A stretch of DNA of 64,000 nt. It comes from Gliomastix tumulicola (taxonomy: Eukaryota; Ascomycota; Sordariomycetes; Hypocreales; Bionectriaceae). The position numbers were made by a program, and so were the translations under genes. A model generated the notes under the pieces. The model was not told the DNA's origin, did no database searches, and saw nothing but the letters and a program-made list of their open reading frames with translations. The stretch spans positions 1,299,015 through 1,363,014 of the forward strand of contig BCHX01000003.1 in NCBI GenBank assembly GCA_001599755.1, in the 5' to 3' direction. This document shows, one piece after another, positions 10,861 through 21,863 of the stretch (positions within the stretch are counted from its first letter, which is position 1; each line of letters starts with the position of its first letter).

Positions 10861-12308
10861 ATGTCTGTTCAAACGAATGGCAATGGGGTGCAGCCCGCAG
10901 CAGCCCTTCCAGAGAAGAATGAGACGAGCAACGCGGAGAAACCCTTCTCGTGGTTGTAAGACGACCCCTATCACGGACGGCATCTATGCGAGACGCGAGG
11001 ATACTGATCTGTCCTGCACACAACAGCAACCCACATCCCATATTCGTTATTGTTCTGGTCGGTCCGGGCGAGCAGCCGTTTGGCATCCAGAAAGACTTCC
11101 TATGCCACCGATCCAAATATTTCCGAACTTACCTCGCGAACCAAGGCGAGGAGACGGTCGAGCACATCGTGAAGCTCCCAGAGGCAACGAGAGAGGTCTT
11201 CGGCCTGGCGCAGCACTTCCTGTTTACGGGACAGGTGACACAGGATGCCTCCGACGCCCCGTCGTATGAGGTTCTCGTCGGCCTTTGGAAGCTCGGTCAC
11301 AAGCTGGAGATCGACGGCCTATGCGACAAGACCCTGGACGCCATGGTCGAGTGCCGAAGGCTCACAGAACGGATCCCGTCCACGCCGCTTCTCATACAGG
11401 TCTGGAAAGAGACACCCGAGGGCTCCACCATCAGAAAGCTCCTCCTCTCGTGGGCAGCCGAGTATATGCGGTCGTCTGACGCGAGGGCCGAGTTTGCCAA
11501 GTCGCTGCCCCAGGAGGTGCTGAGTGAGCTTGTCGTCACGATGAGCTCGTTTGACAACACGCCGCTCGTGCAGGCGCCCGTTGCACCCCTTCCAAACGCA
11601 GGGAACGCCGGAGGAGCGACGCCCAAGAATGTGCATTACTTGGATGGCCGGGATGACGAGGAGGCTTTGGGCAGTGCGAAGAGAAGTCGTCGAACGAGTG
11701 GCGGCGGCGCTTCCGGCGGCCCGATCCCTCTCGTAGAGTCGAAACCGGCTCTGGCACGCAAGGCGTCCCGCACATCCCTCGGCGCGGCTGCCCCGAAGCC
11801 GCAGAAGCGACGGTCGACACTCCCAGCTGTTGACCCCCGGACCTTTTCGGCGGCGCAGAAGCTGGAGTTTTGCGCTGACTTGCTGACGAGAATGCTCTCG
11901 GGGCCGGGTGAGTCCCCCTGCTCTAACCCTTTTCTGCCCAACTGGCCATAAGTGCCGAACACACGAACAGCTTGCTGACCTTTCGCGCCCGTAGGCTTTT
12001 GGACTCGACTTGTTGGCCCCTTTAAGGAGCCAGTTGTGCCCGAGGAAGACGGTGTCCCCGATTACTTCGACAAGGTCAAGAAGCCAATGGATCTTAGCAC
12101 GATCAAGGGCAAGATGGACCGCCGGGAGTACGCCGACGAGGTGGAGTTCTGCGAGGACATGCGCCAGATCTTCCAGAACTGCTTCCTCTACTGGAAGAAG
12201 ACGGACCCCATGTGGGGGGCGGCCGAGAAACTGCAGAAGACATTCGAGGAGAAGTACTCCGGGATGAACAAGTGGATCGCTAAGATGGGCGGCGATGAGC
12301 CCGAGTAA
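10861..12308 (+). CDS. BTB/POZ-bromodomain fusion protein (atypical bromodomain)
   Basis: Exons 10861-10955, 11027-11907 and 11995-12308 give 429 residues. Residues about 32-130 look like a BTB/POZ fold (NPHPIFVIVLVGPGEQPF, then FLCHRSKYFRTYL), a protein-protein interaction module in which the hallmark ligand-side helix follows the CHRSKYF-like motif. A basic, Ser- and Pro-rich linker follows at about 215-305, including KRSRRTS and KPQKRRST, likely nuclear localisation signals. The C-terminus (about 326-420) is a bromodomain with clear ZA-loop and helix signatures: VPDYFDKVKKPMDLSTIKGK and IFQNCFLYWKK. Bromodomains normally read acetyl-lysine on histones, but here the WPF shelf reads GPF (333-335) and the anchoring Asn is Trp392. 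Acetyl-lysine binding is therefore doubtful. A chromatin or scaffold role is inferred. The exact partner is unknown. Confidence 0.8.
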
Positions 12309-13990
12309 GCGATCTTGCTTTCTCTCATTGAGGTCTCCTGAGACACACGGCCTGGAGTCTTCGAGGGCCGCGTATGCCCGGCGAGTTTGGTTGGGTCAAC
12401 TGTACAAGTTTGATTCTGGCGTACGATGGGGTGAGGTTATAACTAATGGGCGGCGGACCTCGCAATGGTTCACTGTATTAATTTGTATTCTGTACGGAAC
12501 GAGCAGCTTCTAGTGGTAGCCGAAGATGCTGCCAGGAGCAAGAGGGTGCAATACTCAGCTTTAGTCACGTCTGCTGAGGTTCTGTAGGCTGCAAAGGCAT
12601 GTTTCAATAAGTTTTAGTATTAGGCAACAATTCACTATTGTTCTTTCACTCTTCGTGTCTAGATTCTCCGTCCCAACACAGGCTCAGTCCAAGACAGCAG
12701 AGAGTCAGACTTCGTCCCTGGTCAGGGATGATGTGTGCATTTCGATGAGGCCTCATCACGTGTTAGTCAAGTGCTCATTAAGCCCTTGGTCCCCTTAATG
12801 AGCCAAGAGTGCCAGTGCACCTTCAAAGCGGTCTTCCCGGTGAGATTAGCGCAGAGGGCGATCTCATTGCCCTCATCGAGCAATTAAACAATTGCCGCTA
12901 ATATTGAGACTGGGGGAGACTTCTGCTTAGCACGCCGGGGCCTGAGCCGAGACTGTGCAATTCCTTCCCGAGTTGCTTCGAGCAAACTGCCACCCTCATG
13001 TTTTCTAATTGCCCCGAGCATAGGTAAAAAAAGGCGCGATGGTAACTGGTACGTCACCTGGTCAGCTGGACTTGAGTATAGGTTGGGAAAGAAGCGGCCC
13101 AGCGCTGCGTGGTTGGCATCGTCGTGCCCAAAGTGCCTGCACACAGTGAGTTGTCAGGGCTTCCGACCAATCAGATGCTTGCACGAAGTCGCTGCAGGAA
13201 CGACTCGTGGCACAAAGACAAGACCGCGGTGGGTTCCTTCCACGACATCCTCCTGAAACATCAACGCCGCAACAGAGGGAAAGCGCCATCAGCCCGTGGT
13301 GACTCCTGCCCTCACCCTGAAGGAAGGGCAGACAGAGCACATTGACTCAACACGTAGGCATGCATGTGCATACAATGATTCCGTTGTTCGTTTGGCGCAT
13401 AACAAAGAAGTCCAGATTGCATTGCATGCTTGCGCCGTGACCACGAAGCCGAGCAACTACCGTGGTCGACCGGCAGGTTGATTGGTTGCGTGGAAAAGCG
13501 GACTGTGGAAGCCAAGCGCAGAAGGCATCCAGAAGAAGCTTAGCTCCAGGCACCGCGCATACAAGCATTGACCACCTCTTACTTTGGGGGGGGCGGATTT
13601 GATGGATCTGGGAAATGACCACCCAGTCGAGGGCACTGGCCACCGAGTAAAATTAAAAGGAGTCTCCGCCACCACTTACCGCCCATGCCCTCCTCCTGAT
13701 CCTGTTTTCGTTTCTGCTTCTCGCGACATCGTCCTGTGCTTCGAGTTCATCTTCACTCCCTCTTGGGCCCAGCAGCCTTATTCTTTCGTTTTCTCAGAGT
13801 ATCCTATTACTCGTTCCGCTCTTTACAGCACAACCTATCGCGCTCACACTCTCTCACTCGAACCTCGTCGCACACGTCCTTGTTTGTGTCTCGTATTCCT
13901 TAACTGCTCGGGAGCCACTTTTATCCTCGCATTCGATATTCGACGCAGCACGCGAACAAGAAAGAAAAAATCACACAACATCCAGTCAAG
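12309..13990. other. Intergenic stretch
   Basis: About 1.7 kb with no convincing gene. The part after 13660 is CT-rich and is probably the promoter and 5' UTR of the following surface-protein gene, which ends with an A-rich Kozak-like context (CAGTCAAGATG). Confidence 0.6.
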
Positions 13991-14808
13991 ATGCTTTTCC
14001 GAACTGCCACTTCCGTTGCCCTCCTGGCGTACGCTGCCAGCGCGGCCGCGAAGCCCCAGCCGTACCGCCTCGCGGTCATGCCGCTGTCCGGGCTGAGTCT
14101 GGCTCGTCGCGACACCAACGGCTACATTCCTGAGGAGACTGTCTGCGGAGATGGCAACACCTGCTCCGAGGCTTGCGGCAACGGCTACACTCAGTGCTCT
14201 TCCAATGACGCTGCTACTCACTGCTTCAACCCTGAGGCTGGGCAGAACTGCTGCACTGACGGCACTGGCAGTATGTTGGACCCTTGAAACCTGTATTGTC
14301 TGAGCTCAAGTCACTAACAATTGATACAGACTCCTGCGAGTCTGGCTACTACTGCACCCACGACAACGCTCTCCAGACCTGGTGCTGCCCTGACTCCATG
14401 GATCTCGTCGAGTGCGCCGCCGCCTACAGCGTGACCGGTGGTCTCGAGACCCCTGATCCCACCACCAGCGAGGCTCCTTCTTCTACCTCGTCCAGCAGCA
14501 CCACCTCTGAGACCCCGACGACCACCTCGGAGTCGTCCACCTCGACTACCTCGACCCCGTCGTCTTCCACCACTCCCTTGACCACCACCCCCAGCTACAC
14601 CCCCACTTCCACCTTCGTCAGTGCTAACAGCACCATCTCGACGCCTGCCGGGACCACCGNGATCTCCACCACCACGGATGTCACCGTTCCTATCGAGGAG
14701 ACGTCTACTTCCTCCTCCGAGGAGCCGTCCGCCACCGGTGGTGCTGCCGTCTCTGGTGTCAGCCTGTCACTGCTCATCGCTGCTGCCGGCTTCATTGCCC
14801 TGATCTAA
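13991..14808 (+). CDS. Secreted Cys-rich, Ser/Thr-rich GPI-anchor-type surface protein
   Basis: Two exons, 13991-14270 and 14330-14808, encode 252 residues. The N-terminus is a clean signal peptide (MLFRTATSVALLAYAASAAA). The next 120 residues hold a Cys-rich module with repeated CC pairs (QNCCTDG, TWCCPDS) and motifs such as CGDGNTC and CESGYYC, the layout of small disulfide-knotted fungal wall proteins. About residues 150-230 form a Ser/Thr-rich stalk, probably heavily O-mannosylated. The C-terminus is a hydrophobic tail (SLSLLIAAAGFIALI) preceded by small residues (GGAAVSG), as expected for GPI attachment. One base in the stalk is undetermined (14660), giving one unknown residue. No enzymatic domain is visible. 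The family has no named function that I recognise. A role at the cell wall is inferred. Confidence 0.8.
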
Positions 14809-15721
14809 AGTGATCTGACCTTTCGTCTAGCGGACGGGTCGAGTAGTCTGTGACCGAGACAGGATCCTCAGCATGGTCACGACTTGATGACTCCTTACGA
14901 TTGAAGCGGGTGGCATTTTCTCCGACACGCGTTGAAAGGCCGGTTTGGCTGGTGGCTTTGACAGTCGCACGTGCGAGTGGGAGTAGGACAGCATCGGTGT
15001 TCGGGCATTGGAAGAGCAAACGATGAAAGCTCGGGTTGTGGTTTTTCTTTTTTCCTGGGATCGGTACATAGCTAGTTTTTTCACCCTTATACCACCTGTC
15101 GGCGACGGCAGCTCCTATTCTATGCGAGGTTGGCGGGCTCGCCCCCTAATCGCCCTGTACGTATTCTTAAAATCTAATGGCCCGAAGACAATACTTGATT
15201 TTCTCCTTTTCAATCGGGTGCCCTCTTGATATCAATCTGTGCAGTGACAGGCTATGAAAGCGCGTGGCTGGCATGTTTCGACGTGTGAACATCAGCGAGG
15301 ACGAGCTCTATTGGAATGTGGTCTCGCACACACGTGGCAACGGGTGAGGCTGCAAGCTTTACGCTTGTGGCTTGTAGAAGAGTTCCACCTGGACGTCATG
15401 GCCGTTGGTGATCTATTCCTACCAAAAGGCGGCTGGTTAACGTTACTAGTAGTATGGCTTCCAAGCGGGTGAAGCTGATACATTGGGTGTACATGTAGCT
15501 CAAATTTCTCTTCCACTGCGTGCCAGCTTACAAGAGAGTCACGAGCGACAGAAGCCGGCTTTAGAAGCGATTGATTATTTTCATATCTTACAACAGGCTT
15601 GCGTGCCAGGTACTTGTCAACTGAGTCAGGTACAACGAGAGATAAGGTAGCCCCTCTCAATGAACCAAGCGAGGATGCCAGAAGTATCTCGCCCTGGAAT
15701 TTTGACCGGCATGCCGTCATC
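14809..15721. other. Intergenic stretch
   Basis: About 0.9 kb that probably includes the 3' UTR of the surface-protein gene. No supported gene is seen. An open frame on the minus strand at 15292-15723 has no recognisable features. Confidence 0.5.
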
Positions 15722-16246
15722 ATGCTTATGGAGCACCTGTTCGTGTATGAAAACGCACCTTCAGAGAATGCCCTGATTCAAGGGGATCAACCAAGTCAAC
15801 CTATCAGCGCTTTGAAAGCAGTGGTGGTTCCGTTCGACTCGCGCTTGGAAGCCATTTTGATCGTTGCTTGGAATGAACAAAGCAAGTTGGTGATGATCAG
15901 AGGTGTTGCTACTCCTTGTCATACCTGGTTGCTTTCAAGGTTCTTGCTGCCGAGGCTGGGTCAGCGTGACCTGATACCAGCACTGGTCGTCCGTCCGACC
16001 ACCGCACGAGGTGGAAAGGAAATGTTCAACGTTGCGTACTCAGCTGGATTAGTAGTTGTGTGTCTCAGTAATTTCTTCCACCCTGTGGACCCCTGCCCTA
16101 ACAAGAAGCTTAGCCGACTTCGAGTATGTGTAGCTTGGAGCTCGCTAGACCACGTCGGAGGAGCTGATCTGACTGAAGAGACTACCTTGATTGAAGCTCC
16201 TAGCTGTCCGCTCTCCCATCTCATAGATAAGCTGAGAAGCGGCTAA
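15722..16246 (+). CDS. Hypothetical orphan reading frame
   Basis: A single open frame runs from ATG 15722 to a stop at 16246 (174 residues). The frame stays open further upstream to 15599 but without an ATG. The predicted protein (for example VVVPFDSRLEAILIVAW) has no domain, signal peptide or repeat that I recognise. It looks mildly globular, not low-complexity, which is the only reason to list it. Base composition is more AT-rich than in neighbouring genes. It may be a chance open frame, a lineage-specific gene or a decayed fragment. It lies between the surface-protein gene and the convergent acyl-CoA-binding protein gene. Confidence 0.2.
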   Translation: MLMEHLFVYENAPSENALIQGDQPSQPISALKAVVVPFDSRLEAILIVAWNEQSKLVMIRGVATPCHTWLLSRFLLPRLGQRDLIPALVVRPTTARGGKEMFNVAYSAGLVVVCLSNFFHPVDPCPNKKLSRLRVCVAWSSLDHVGGADLTEETTLIEAPSCPLSHLIDKLRSG

Positions 16247-16738
16247 TCAGTAGTTATGTCGGTGATGACCAGCGAACCCTGGCTGTTGTATGCTTCTTAG
16301 TCTACGCACATTTGAGTGTATGTACCCCCTTTTTGCTGTGCACCTTGACCCGAGCCTTGAACGTGGACTAAGCACTCGTGAAGTCTCATGTGAAGACCTA
16401 AGAAGGGTGCAAAGCTAGAGCGCAGTACACTGAGAAGAGAAGACGAGGAGAGAGAGACACACACGGAGGAGCGCACAAGCAGCTTGCGAGATGGAGAACT
16501 CGGATAGATTGTCCAAAGCAGATAGAGAAGGCGGTCTACCGCCGAATCTTTCTTTCTTGTTTGTCTAAGAACAGGCGTCTAGTAGAAGAACACAGGCTTT
16601 CCTCCCATCCACCATCTCTACTACTTTGTATCTTCTCCTCATGCACCCTCGCATTTCTTCACCCTCTCTAACGTTTGTGCGGAGGGGAGAGGGGGGTGGT
16701 TCGTTCTCATCACGCCGGGGGGAGGGGGCATTTCCCGC
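16247..16738. other. Intergenic stretch with 3' UTR of the acyl-CoA-binding protein gene
   Basis: About 490 bp with no reading frame of interest. The right part probably carries the 3' UTR and polyadenylation region of the minus-strand gene that ends at 16739. Confidence 0.5.
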
Positions 16739-17364
16739 TTAAGCACCGACGGCCTCGGGGACCTTGTTCGCGTCGTAGCCGCGCGTCGTCTTGAGCTTCT
16801 CGATGAGGGCGACGTACTTCTCCTGGGCCTGCTCGGGGGTGACGCCCTCGTCGACGACCTTCTGCCACGCGTTCTTCTTGGCCTTGCCCTGTTGCGTTGG
16901 GGAAAACGAATGGGTCAGTGACTGGGTGTCTTCCGACGGGGCTTTCTCTTCCCGGACAAAAATCCCTGCGGGGGAATCCAGCGCCCTCCGTGGATTTCTC
17001 GGTGCAGAAGTGTGCAGTGAAGAGATCGTAGGGAGGAGGGATTTCCCCCGTCGAGGGAGTGCTCCTGGTGGTTGGATAGGGTGGGTAGCTTGCCTTGAGG
17101 TCGAACATGCCCGGGGAGGGGGCCTTGGAGATATCCTCGCCGTTGGCGACCTTGAAGAGAGCTGCAGAGGAGACAACAAGTCAGTTGCGGTGATCCAACA
17201 TGAACGAGGCAGCAGGGACTCCCTCGAGCTCTGCGTTTCTTTCCCCCCATGAACCCAGGACTAGAATGCGTACCGTAGAGGTCGAGGAGCTCGTCGTTGT
17301 CGGGCTTGGAGGTGAGCTTCTTGGAGTCGGCGACAGCCGTCTCGAAGGCCGGACTCAAAGACAT
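16739..17364 (-). CDS. Acyl-CoA-binding protein
   Basis: Three exons on the minus strand, 17364-17274, 17161-17094 and 16888-16739, encode 102 residues, the usual size for a free ACBP. The four-helix ACBP signature is complete: FETAVADSKKL, LYALFKVANGED, MFDLKGKAKKNAWQK and YVALIEKLKTTRGY. The protein binds long-chain acyl-CoA esters in the cytosol and buffers or carries them between synthesis, elongation and storage. The second intron (17093-16889, 205 nt) starts with GCAAGC, a GC-AG intron. This is the only reading that joins DLK to GKAKKNAW in frame. The gene is divergent from the AIF-like flavoprotein gene, with about 1.6 kb between them. The identification is firm. Confidence 0.92.
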
Positions 17365-18988
17365 CGTGGAGGAAGAGGAGGGCGGGGGTTATTGCTGTTT
17401 CTGGGAGAAGGATAAGAGTTTTGCTGGTCGAGGTGAGGGTTTCGCAGTTTCAGGGCCTGTGGTGAAGCTTGGGGGAGATTTTTGTTGAGTGGTTTGGAGG
17501 GGGAGCCGGGAGATTGAGGGGTGGACGGACAGGCCAGCAGGCGCGGGGTTGATGAACAGGTGGATACGAGCCGCTACTTTGCAGTGCCGACCTGCTGAAG
17601 GGACTGCCCTGCCTGTGCTGTGGACGGCGCTCCGAGTCCCTGTAAGCCGTTCGTTCATGTGACAACCCGAGCACCAGCACATCATCCATCATCCATCATC
17701 CGCATCACCTGGCCCCGGACCATGAGCTCCTGGTTGCATGCATGCATGCATACCTACTAGTAGTCACGTCAGCCTGGTCATTAATAATGGTCGCTCATCT
17801 CATGGCCGCCTCCGCACACCGCGTGGCTGCTGCAAGAGCAAGGCACGCAGAGCAGCAGCAGCACGTGGATCGCCCATTGAGTTACATAGCATGTGCTCGC
17901 TGCACCAAAACCAGCCGCGCTCAAACAGGGAGGTCCTCATTCTTGGTCCTTTGGTGCCCATTGGTGTTAAATTTAGCCTCAGTCCAGACGTCATCCAGAC
18001 ATCGAGACGGCCAGGGTTTTGTCTCTTGCCCCTCCCACACACGCTGCAATCTTCTTACGCCGGTGCTAACCACCCCCTTTCTGGTTTCTGTGCTTCTCTG
18101 CTGCTGCTATCGGTCTTAGGGTACTAGTTATGAGCCCCCTATCACCGATGATGGGCCTGTCAGCCACTTCCATCGATCATCGAGGAGAAAAAGCCAGCAG
18201 CCAGCCATACCCTGCTCAAAGTACCCTCGCTTCCAGCTCGACGCGGTGCGCCCCGATTGGCTAATTAAACCAGACGCAAGGCTAGGCTTCTAGGCCCGGC
18301 TAGGATACCTGTAGAGATCCATCGCGCCGTCCGAACCCTTGTCTCCTTGCTACTGCTGAGGGCCGTTATTGACCGGGGTCGGGCGAGATTGGCGCAAGGA
18401 AGTGTCAACAAGGAGAGGCGCGACACGGCAGATGGATGATGAGATTGATGGAGATGTCATTTCGGTCGGTTTTTATCTTTCCCCCCCTTGCTCAGTGAGA
18501 TAAGGTTGAAGAGAGAGAGAGAGAGAGGGAAAGAGGGAGGAATCTCTCCGTCAGCCCCAGCTGGCTGGATGGGTGTTACATCTAAGTAGGTAGAAGCAAT
18601 CGTGGGTGTTGGTTGGAACCTGTTGCTCTCCTTCTCCTGTCTGGTCTCGTTACGATACTTGCCGGGTCCCCCCTCTTCCCCCCTGGCGCATACATATCGC
18701 AATCTATCTCTACATACGCAACCCCCCCTAGCAGCTCTCTTTCGGTGATAAGCCTTGTTCTGGATAGGACCTGGGACCTTCTTCCCTCCCCCACGGATGG
18801 ACGGGGGGGTTTGACTGCGCACAGTCGCTTTCGTTTCTTTGTTGGAAAGAAAACAGGGATATACTCGAGGAATCCCTCCTCCCCGCGCGTGCGCGGATCT
18901 TCGAGTCCAGACTTCCTTTCTTCCTCCCTCAACCTACTCGGCAGGTTCGTTCACTCGTTTTGTTGTGTTGGAAACTGGTTCGCCAACC
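17365..18988. other. Divergent intergenic region
   Basis: About 1.6 kb between the acyl-CoA-binding protein gene (-) and the flavoprotein gene (+), presumably holding both promoters. It contains a GCAT-repeat tract near 17737-17750, a GA-repeat near 18512-18530, and CT-rich sequence before 18989. Open frames at 17738-18127 and 18457-18932 show no domain features. Confidence 0.55.
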
Positions 18989-20283
18989 ATGGGGAAGACG
19001 GTCCTCATCCTGGGCGGCTCGATGGCCGGCCTGGGTGTCGCCCACCGTCTGCTGAAGTATACGTTACCCAATGAGAAGGACCTCAAGGTCATCATGGTCT
19101 CCAAGGTAAGAGAAAGAGAGAAACCACTTGCGCGCAAAGTTCAAAGCGCATAACTCCCACCCTGCGCTCCGTTTCGCATTGATCTAACTTGGTTACCGCA
19201 CAGAGCACCCATCTATACTGGAACCTCGCCTCGGTGAGAGCCGTCGTCCCGGGCCTCATCAAGGACGAGGAGCTCTTCCTCCCGCTCGAGCCGGGCTTCA
19301 AGTCCTACCCGCAGGGCAGCTTCGAGTTCGTCCTCGGCGCGGCGACGAAGCTCGACAAGGACACCAAGACGGTCGCGGTGACGACGGCGCCGCACACGAC
19401 ACGCGCCGTCGCATACGACTACCTGGTCGTCGCGACGGGCGCGCGCGCCGAGGCCGGCGTGCCGTGGAAGGCGTCGGGTTCCTACGAGGAGTGCCTCGCG
19501 ACGCTGCACGAGACGGCCGAGGCCGTGGGCGCCGCGCGGAGCGTCGTCGTCGCGGGCGCGGGGGCCACGGGCGTCGAGCTCGCGGCCGAGATCAAGGACG
19601 CGTTCGGGGACGCCAAGGAGGTCGTGCTGCTGTCGGCGGGCGCGGAGATTGTGGGCGGCGACCTGTCGGCGCCGACGGTCGAGAGGGAGCTGCTGCGGCT
19701 CAAGGTCGTCGTGAAGAAGGGCGTGCAGGCGAGCGGGTTCGAGAAGCAGGAGGACGACGGCCGCACGCAGGTCCTGCTGTCCAACGGCGAGACGCTCGTC
19801 ACCGATCTGTACCTGCCGGCCACCGGCCTCATGGCCAACACCGAGTTCCTCCCGCTCGACTGTCTCAACGAGAGGAAGTACGTCGAGGTGGACGCCGAGA
19901 ACCGGGTCCGGGGGCTGACAGATACCTGGGCGCTGGGCGACGTCGTCTCGAAGCCGAGAGGCAACTTTGTCATAACCGATATTCACGTACGTACCGTACC
20001 TCTCGTGTCACAATTGTTACTGGCAGCGGAACCGTGTACTAACACTGTCTACCCCTTCTAGGCCGCCAGCGTGGTGAAGAACATCGAGCTCGCGATAAAG
20101 GGCAAGGAGCAGATACCCGTCAAGGGCCCGCCAGTCGACCTCTTTATCGTCTCCATCGGCCGGTCACGAGGCGCCGGCCGGGCTGGCTCGTTGCCAGTAC
20201 CGTCGTTTCTGATCTGGCTTGTCAAGGGGCGGACGTTAGGGAAGCAGAAGGCGCCGAAATACGTTAATGGGACAATGTGGTGA
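18989..20283 (+). CDS. AIF/AMID (FSP1)-like FAD-dependent NAD(P)H oxidoreductase
   Basis: Exons 18989-19105, 19204-19986 and 20062-20283 give 373 residues. The first Rossmann motif is LILGGSMAGLGVAHRLL at residues 5-21 (FAD ADP-binding). The second is VVVAGAGATGVELAAEI in the middle (NAD(P)H). The stretches YDYLVVATGARA and DTWALGDVV are typical of the pyridine nucleotide-disulfide oxidoreductase fold. Members near human AIFM2/FSP1 reduce quinones at lipid membranes. Others act in mitochondria or have unknown substrates. There is no N-terminal targeting peptide and no predicted membrane segment. The third exon carries the last 73 residues with a hydrophobic stretch (PSFLIWLVKG) and a basic tail, perhaps for membrane contact. 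The gene is convergent with END3, 222 bp apart. The family call is firm but the substrate is unknown. Confidence 0.85.
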
Positions 20284-20505
20284 TGATGATAGCAAAAACG
20301 TTCTATGAGCTAGCGTTTGAAATTAAGTGACACAAGTCATCGAGCTGCCCGTCTCCATACCCAGCTACGTGAACACGGCATATGAACATCGGCCCTGTAT
20401 GTGTCCCATATTGAGTGTGGTTGGCCTCTCAGATGAGCCCCCCTTTCCAAAATATTCTGCACCGCAACGCACCGCACCGTACCATGTCCGAGCACTGTCT
20501 CTTCT

Positions 20506-21863
20506 TTATCTCCCTGCTGCCCTCTCGTTCTCGATCTCTTGCCGGATCTGCTCCAATGCTTGCTCCCGCGTCCTCAAGTGCGAGACGAGGCCGTCCACCT
20601 GCTCCCGCACCGTCTCGAGGTCCTCCTGTATGCTCTTCAGGCTCGATCCGCCAGGACCGCCCTTACTCGACCCCTCCTCCAGCTCCCTCAGCTGCCTGCG
20701 CTTGTAGTCCAGCAGCTGGTCGAGCTCCTTCTTGACGAGCGCGGGCCTGGAGTCCCTCTTCCCGCCCTTGCGGCGCTCCGCCACCTCCTCCACCTTCTGC
20801 AGCTTCTCGTCCAGGTCCGCGAGCTGGCGCTTCAGCCGCACCTCCTCCCAGTCCTCCGTCTTCTCGGTCGAGAAGTCGGTACCCGCCGTCTTGAACCCGC
20901 TGCGGCCCAGGCGCGTGAGGTACTGGTCGCCGAACTTGGCCTTGCGCCCCGTGGCCGTCGAGTCGTCCGCCTTGGTCGCCCAGCGCGAGTTGGCGCCGCC
21001 GCGCTGGTTATCCACCTGGTAGTCGATCTGGTTGCGCTCAAAGGTCGACCGGAGGGAGGGCGGCACGGTGCGCGGGATGCGGAAGCCCTCGTGGCGGTTG
21101 TTGAGGATGTGCAGGAAGGCGAGGCAGGCGTCCTTGTTGATGGTCGAGCCGGCGGACGGGTTGACCAGGTTCCAGGCCGAGCGGACGTCGGTGTCGGGGA
21201 CGTCTAGTGACTCGTAGAGGTTCTCCAAAGAGTGGACTGCGGGTAATGGTCAGTACAGGGTCGGTAATTACCAGTTGGCATGCCGGATTCTGGCAAGGCT
21301 TACATGAGATCTCCCCCCTCATATCACGGTTCTCTTGGTAGATCTGCTCGTATTTGCCCTTGTCCTGGGGGTTCATGTACCACTCGAATCCGTCCTTGAG
21401 ACCGAGGTCGTCCGAGTCGTCCTCGACCTGCTCGAACTGTGTCTGCTTCCCTGTGATAGCTCGGCTGGCCTGGACGAGATGGGCCTTGGATTCTGGCACG
21501 AGCCAGTCGGGTAGTGTGGTTGGGACATCGTGGTACTCCTATACGGGGACACATTAGCATTAGGAGCGCATAGCACAGCGGGGGGTGCAGTAGCAGGAGA
21601 GCAGATAGCTGCAGGCTTTGTCCTACTTTATTTAGAATGTCGAAAATGACCCGCATCGCAACGCAGAACTCCTCAAAGTCCAGATTCCCGTCATTGTCCA
21701 CGTCGGCCAGATCCCAGACCCTCTCCAGCTGGTCATCCCGCAGCCCACTGTTCTTCAGCACGGGGGCCGCCTGCTCGCCGGTCAGGAACTTGCCTCCCCC
21801 CGTCCGGGTCGCAAAGATGTTCCAGTACGTCTCGATCTCCTGCGCCTCGATCTTGGGAGCCAT
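20506..21863 (-). CDS. end3: Actin cytoskeleton-regulatory complex protein END3
   Basis: Minus-strand exons 21863-21627, 21538-21304 and 21236-20506 give 400 residues. The first EH domain spans about residues 10-100 and holds an EF-hand loop (DVDNDGNLDFEEF). A second, degenerate EH domain lies at about 140-230. The C-terminal 150 residues form a coiled coil (for example QLADLDEKLQKVEEV). End3 works with Pan1 and Sla1 to couple endocytic coat sites to actin assembly at the plasma membrane. EH domains bind NPF motifs of adaptors. The C-terminal coiled coil corresponds to the repeats that contact Pan1 in yeast. The start ATG at 21863 gives the standard N-terminus MAPKIEAQEIE. The yeast protein is 349 residues, so this one is somewhat longer in the linker. 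The identification is firm. Confidence 0.93.

Noticed and set aside
19213..19986. 257-codon minus-strand frame over the flavoprotein gene
   Set aside because: Arg-rich translation typical of the antisense of GC-rich codons. The plus strand has two Rossmann motifs.
20539..21207. 222-codon plus-strand frame over END3
   Set aside because: Antisense shadow of the coiled-coil region, with Leu/Arg-rich low-complexity translation.
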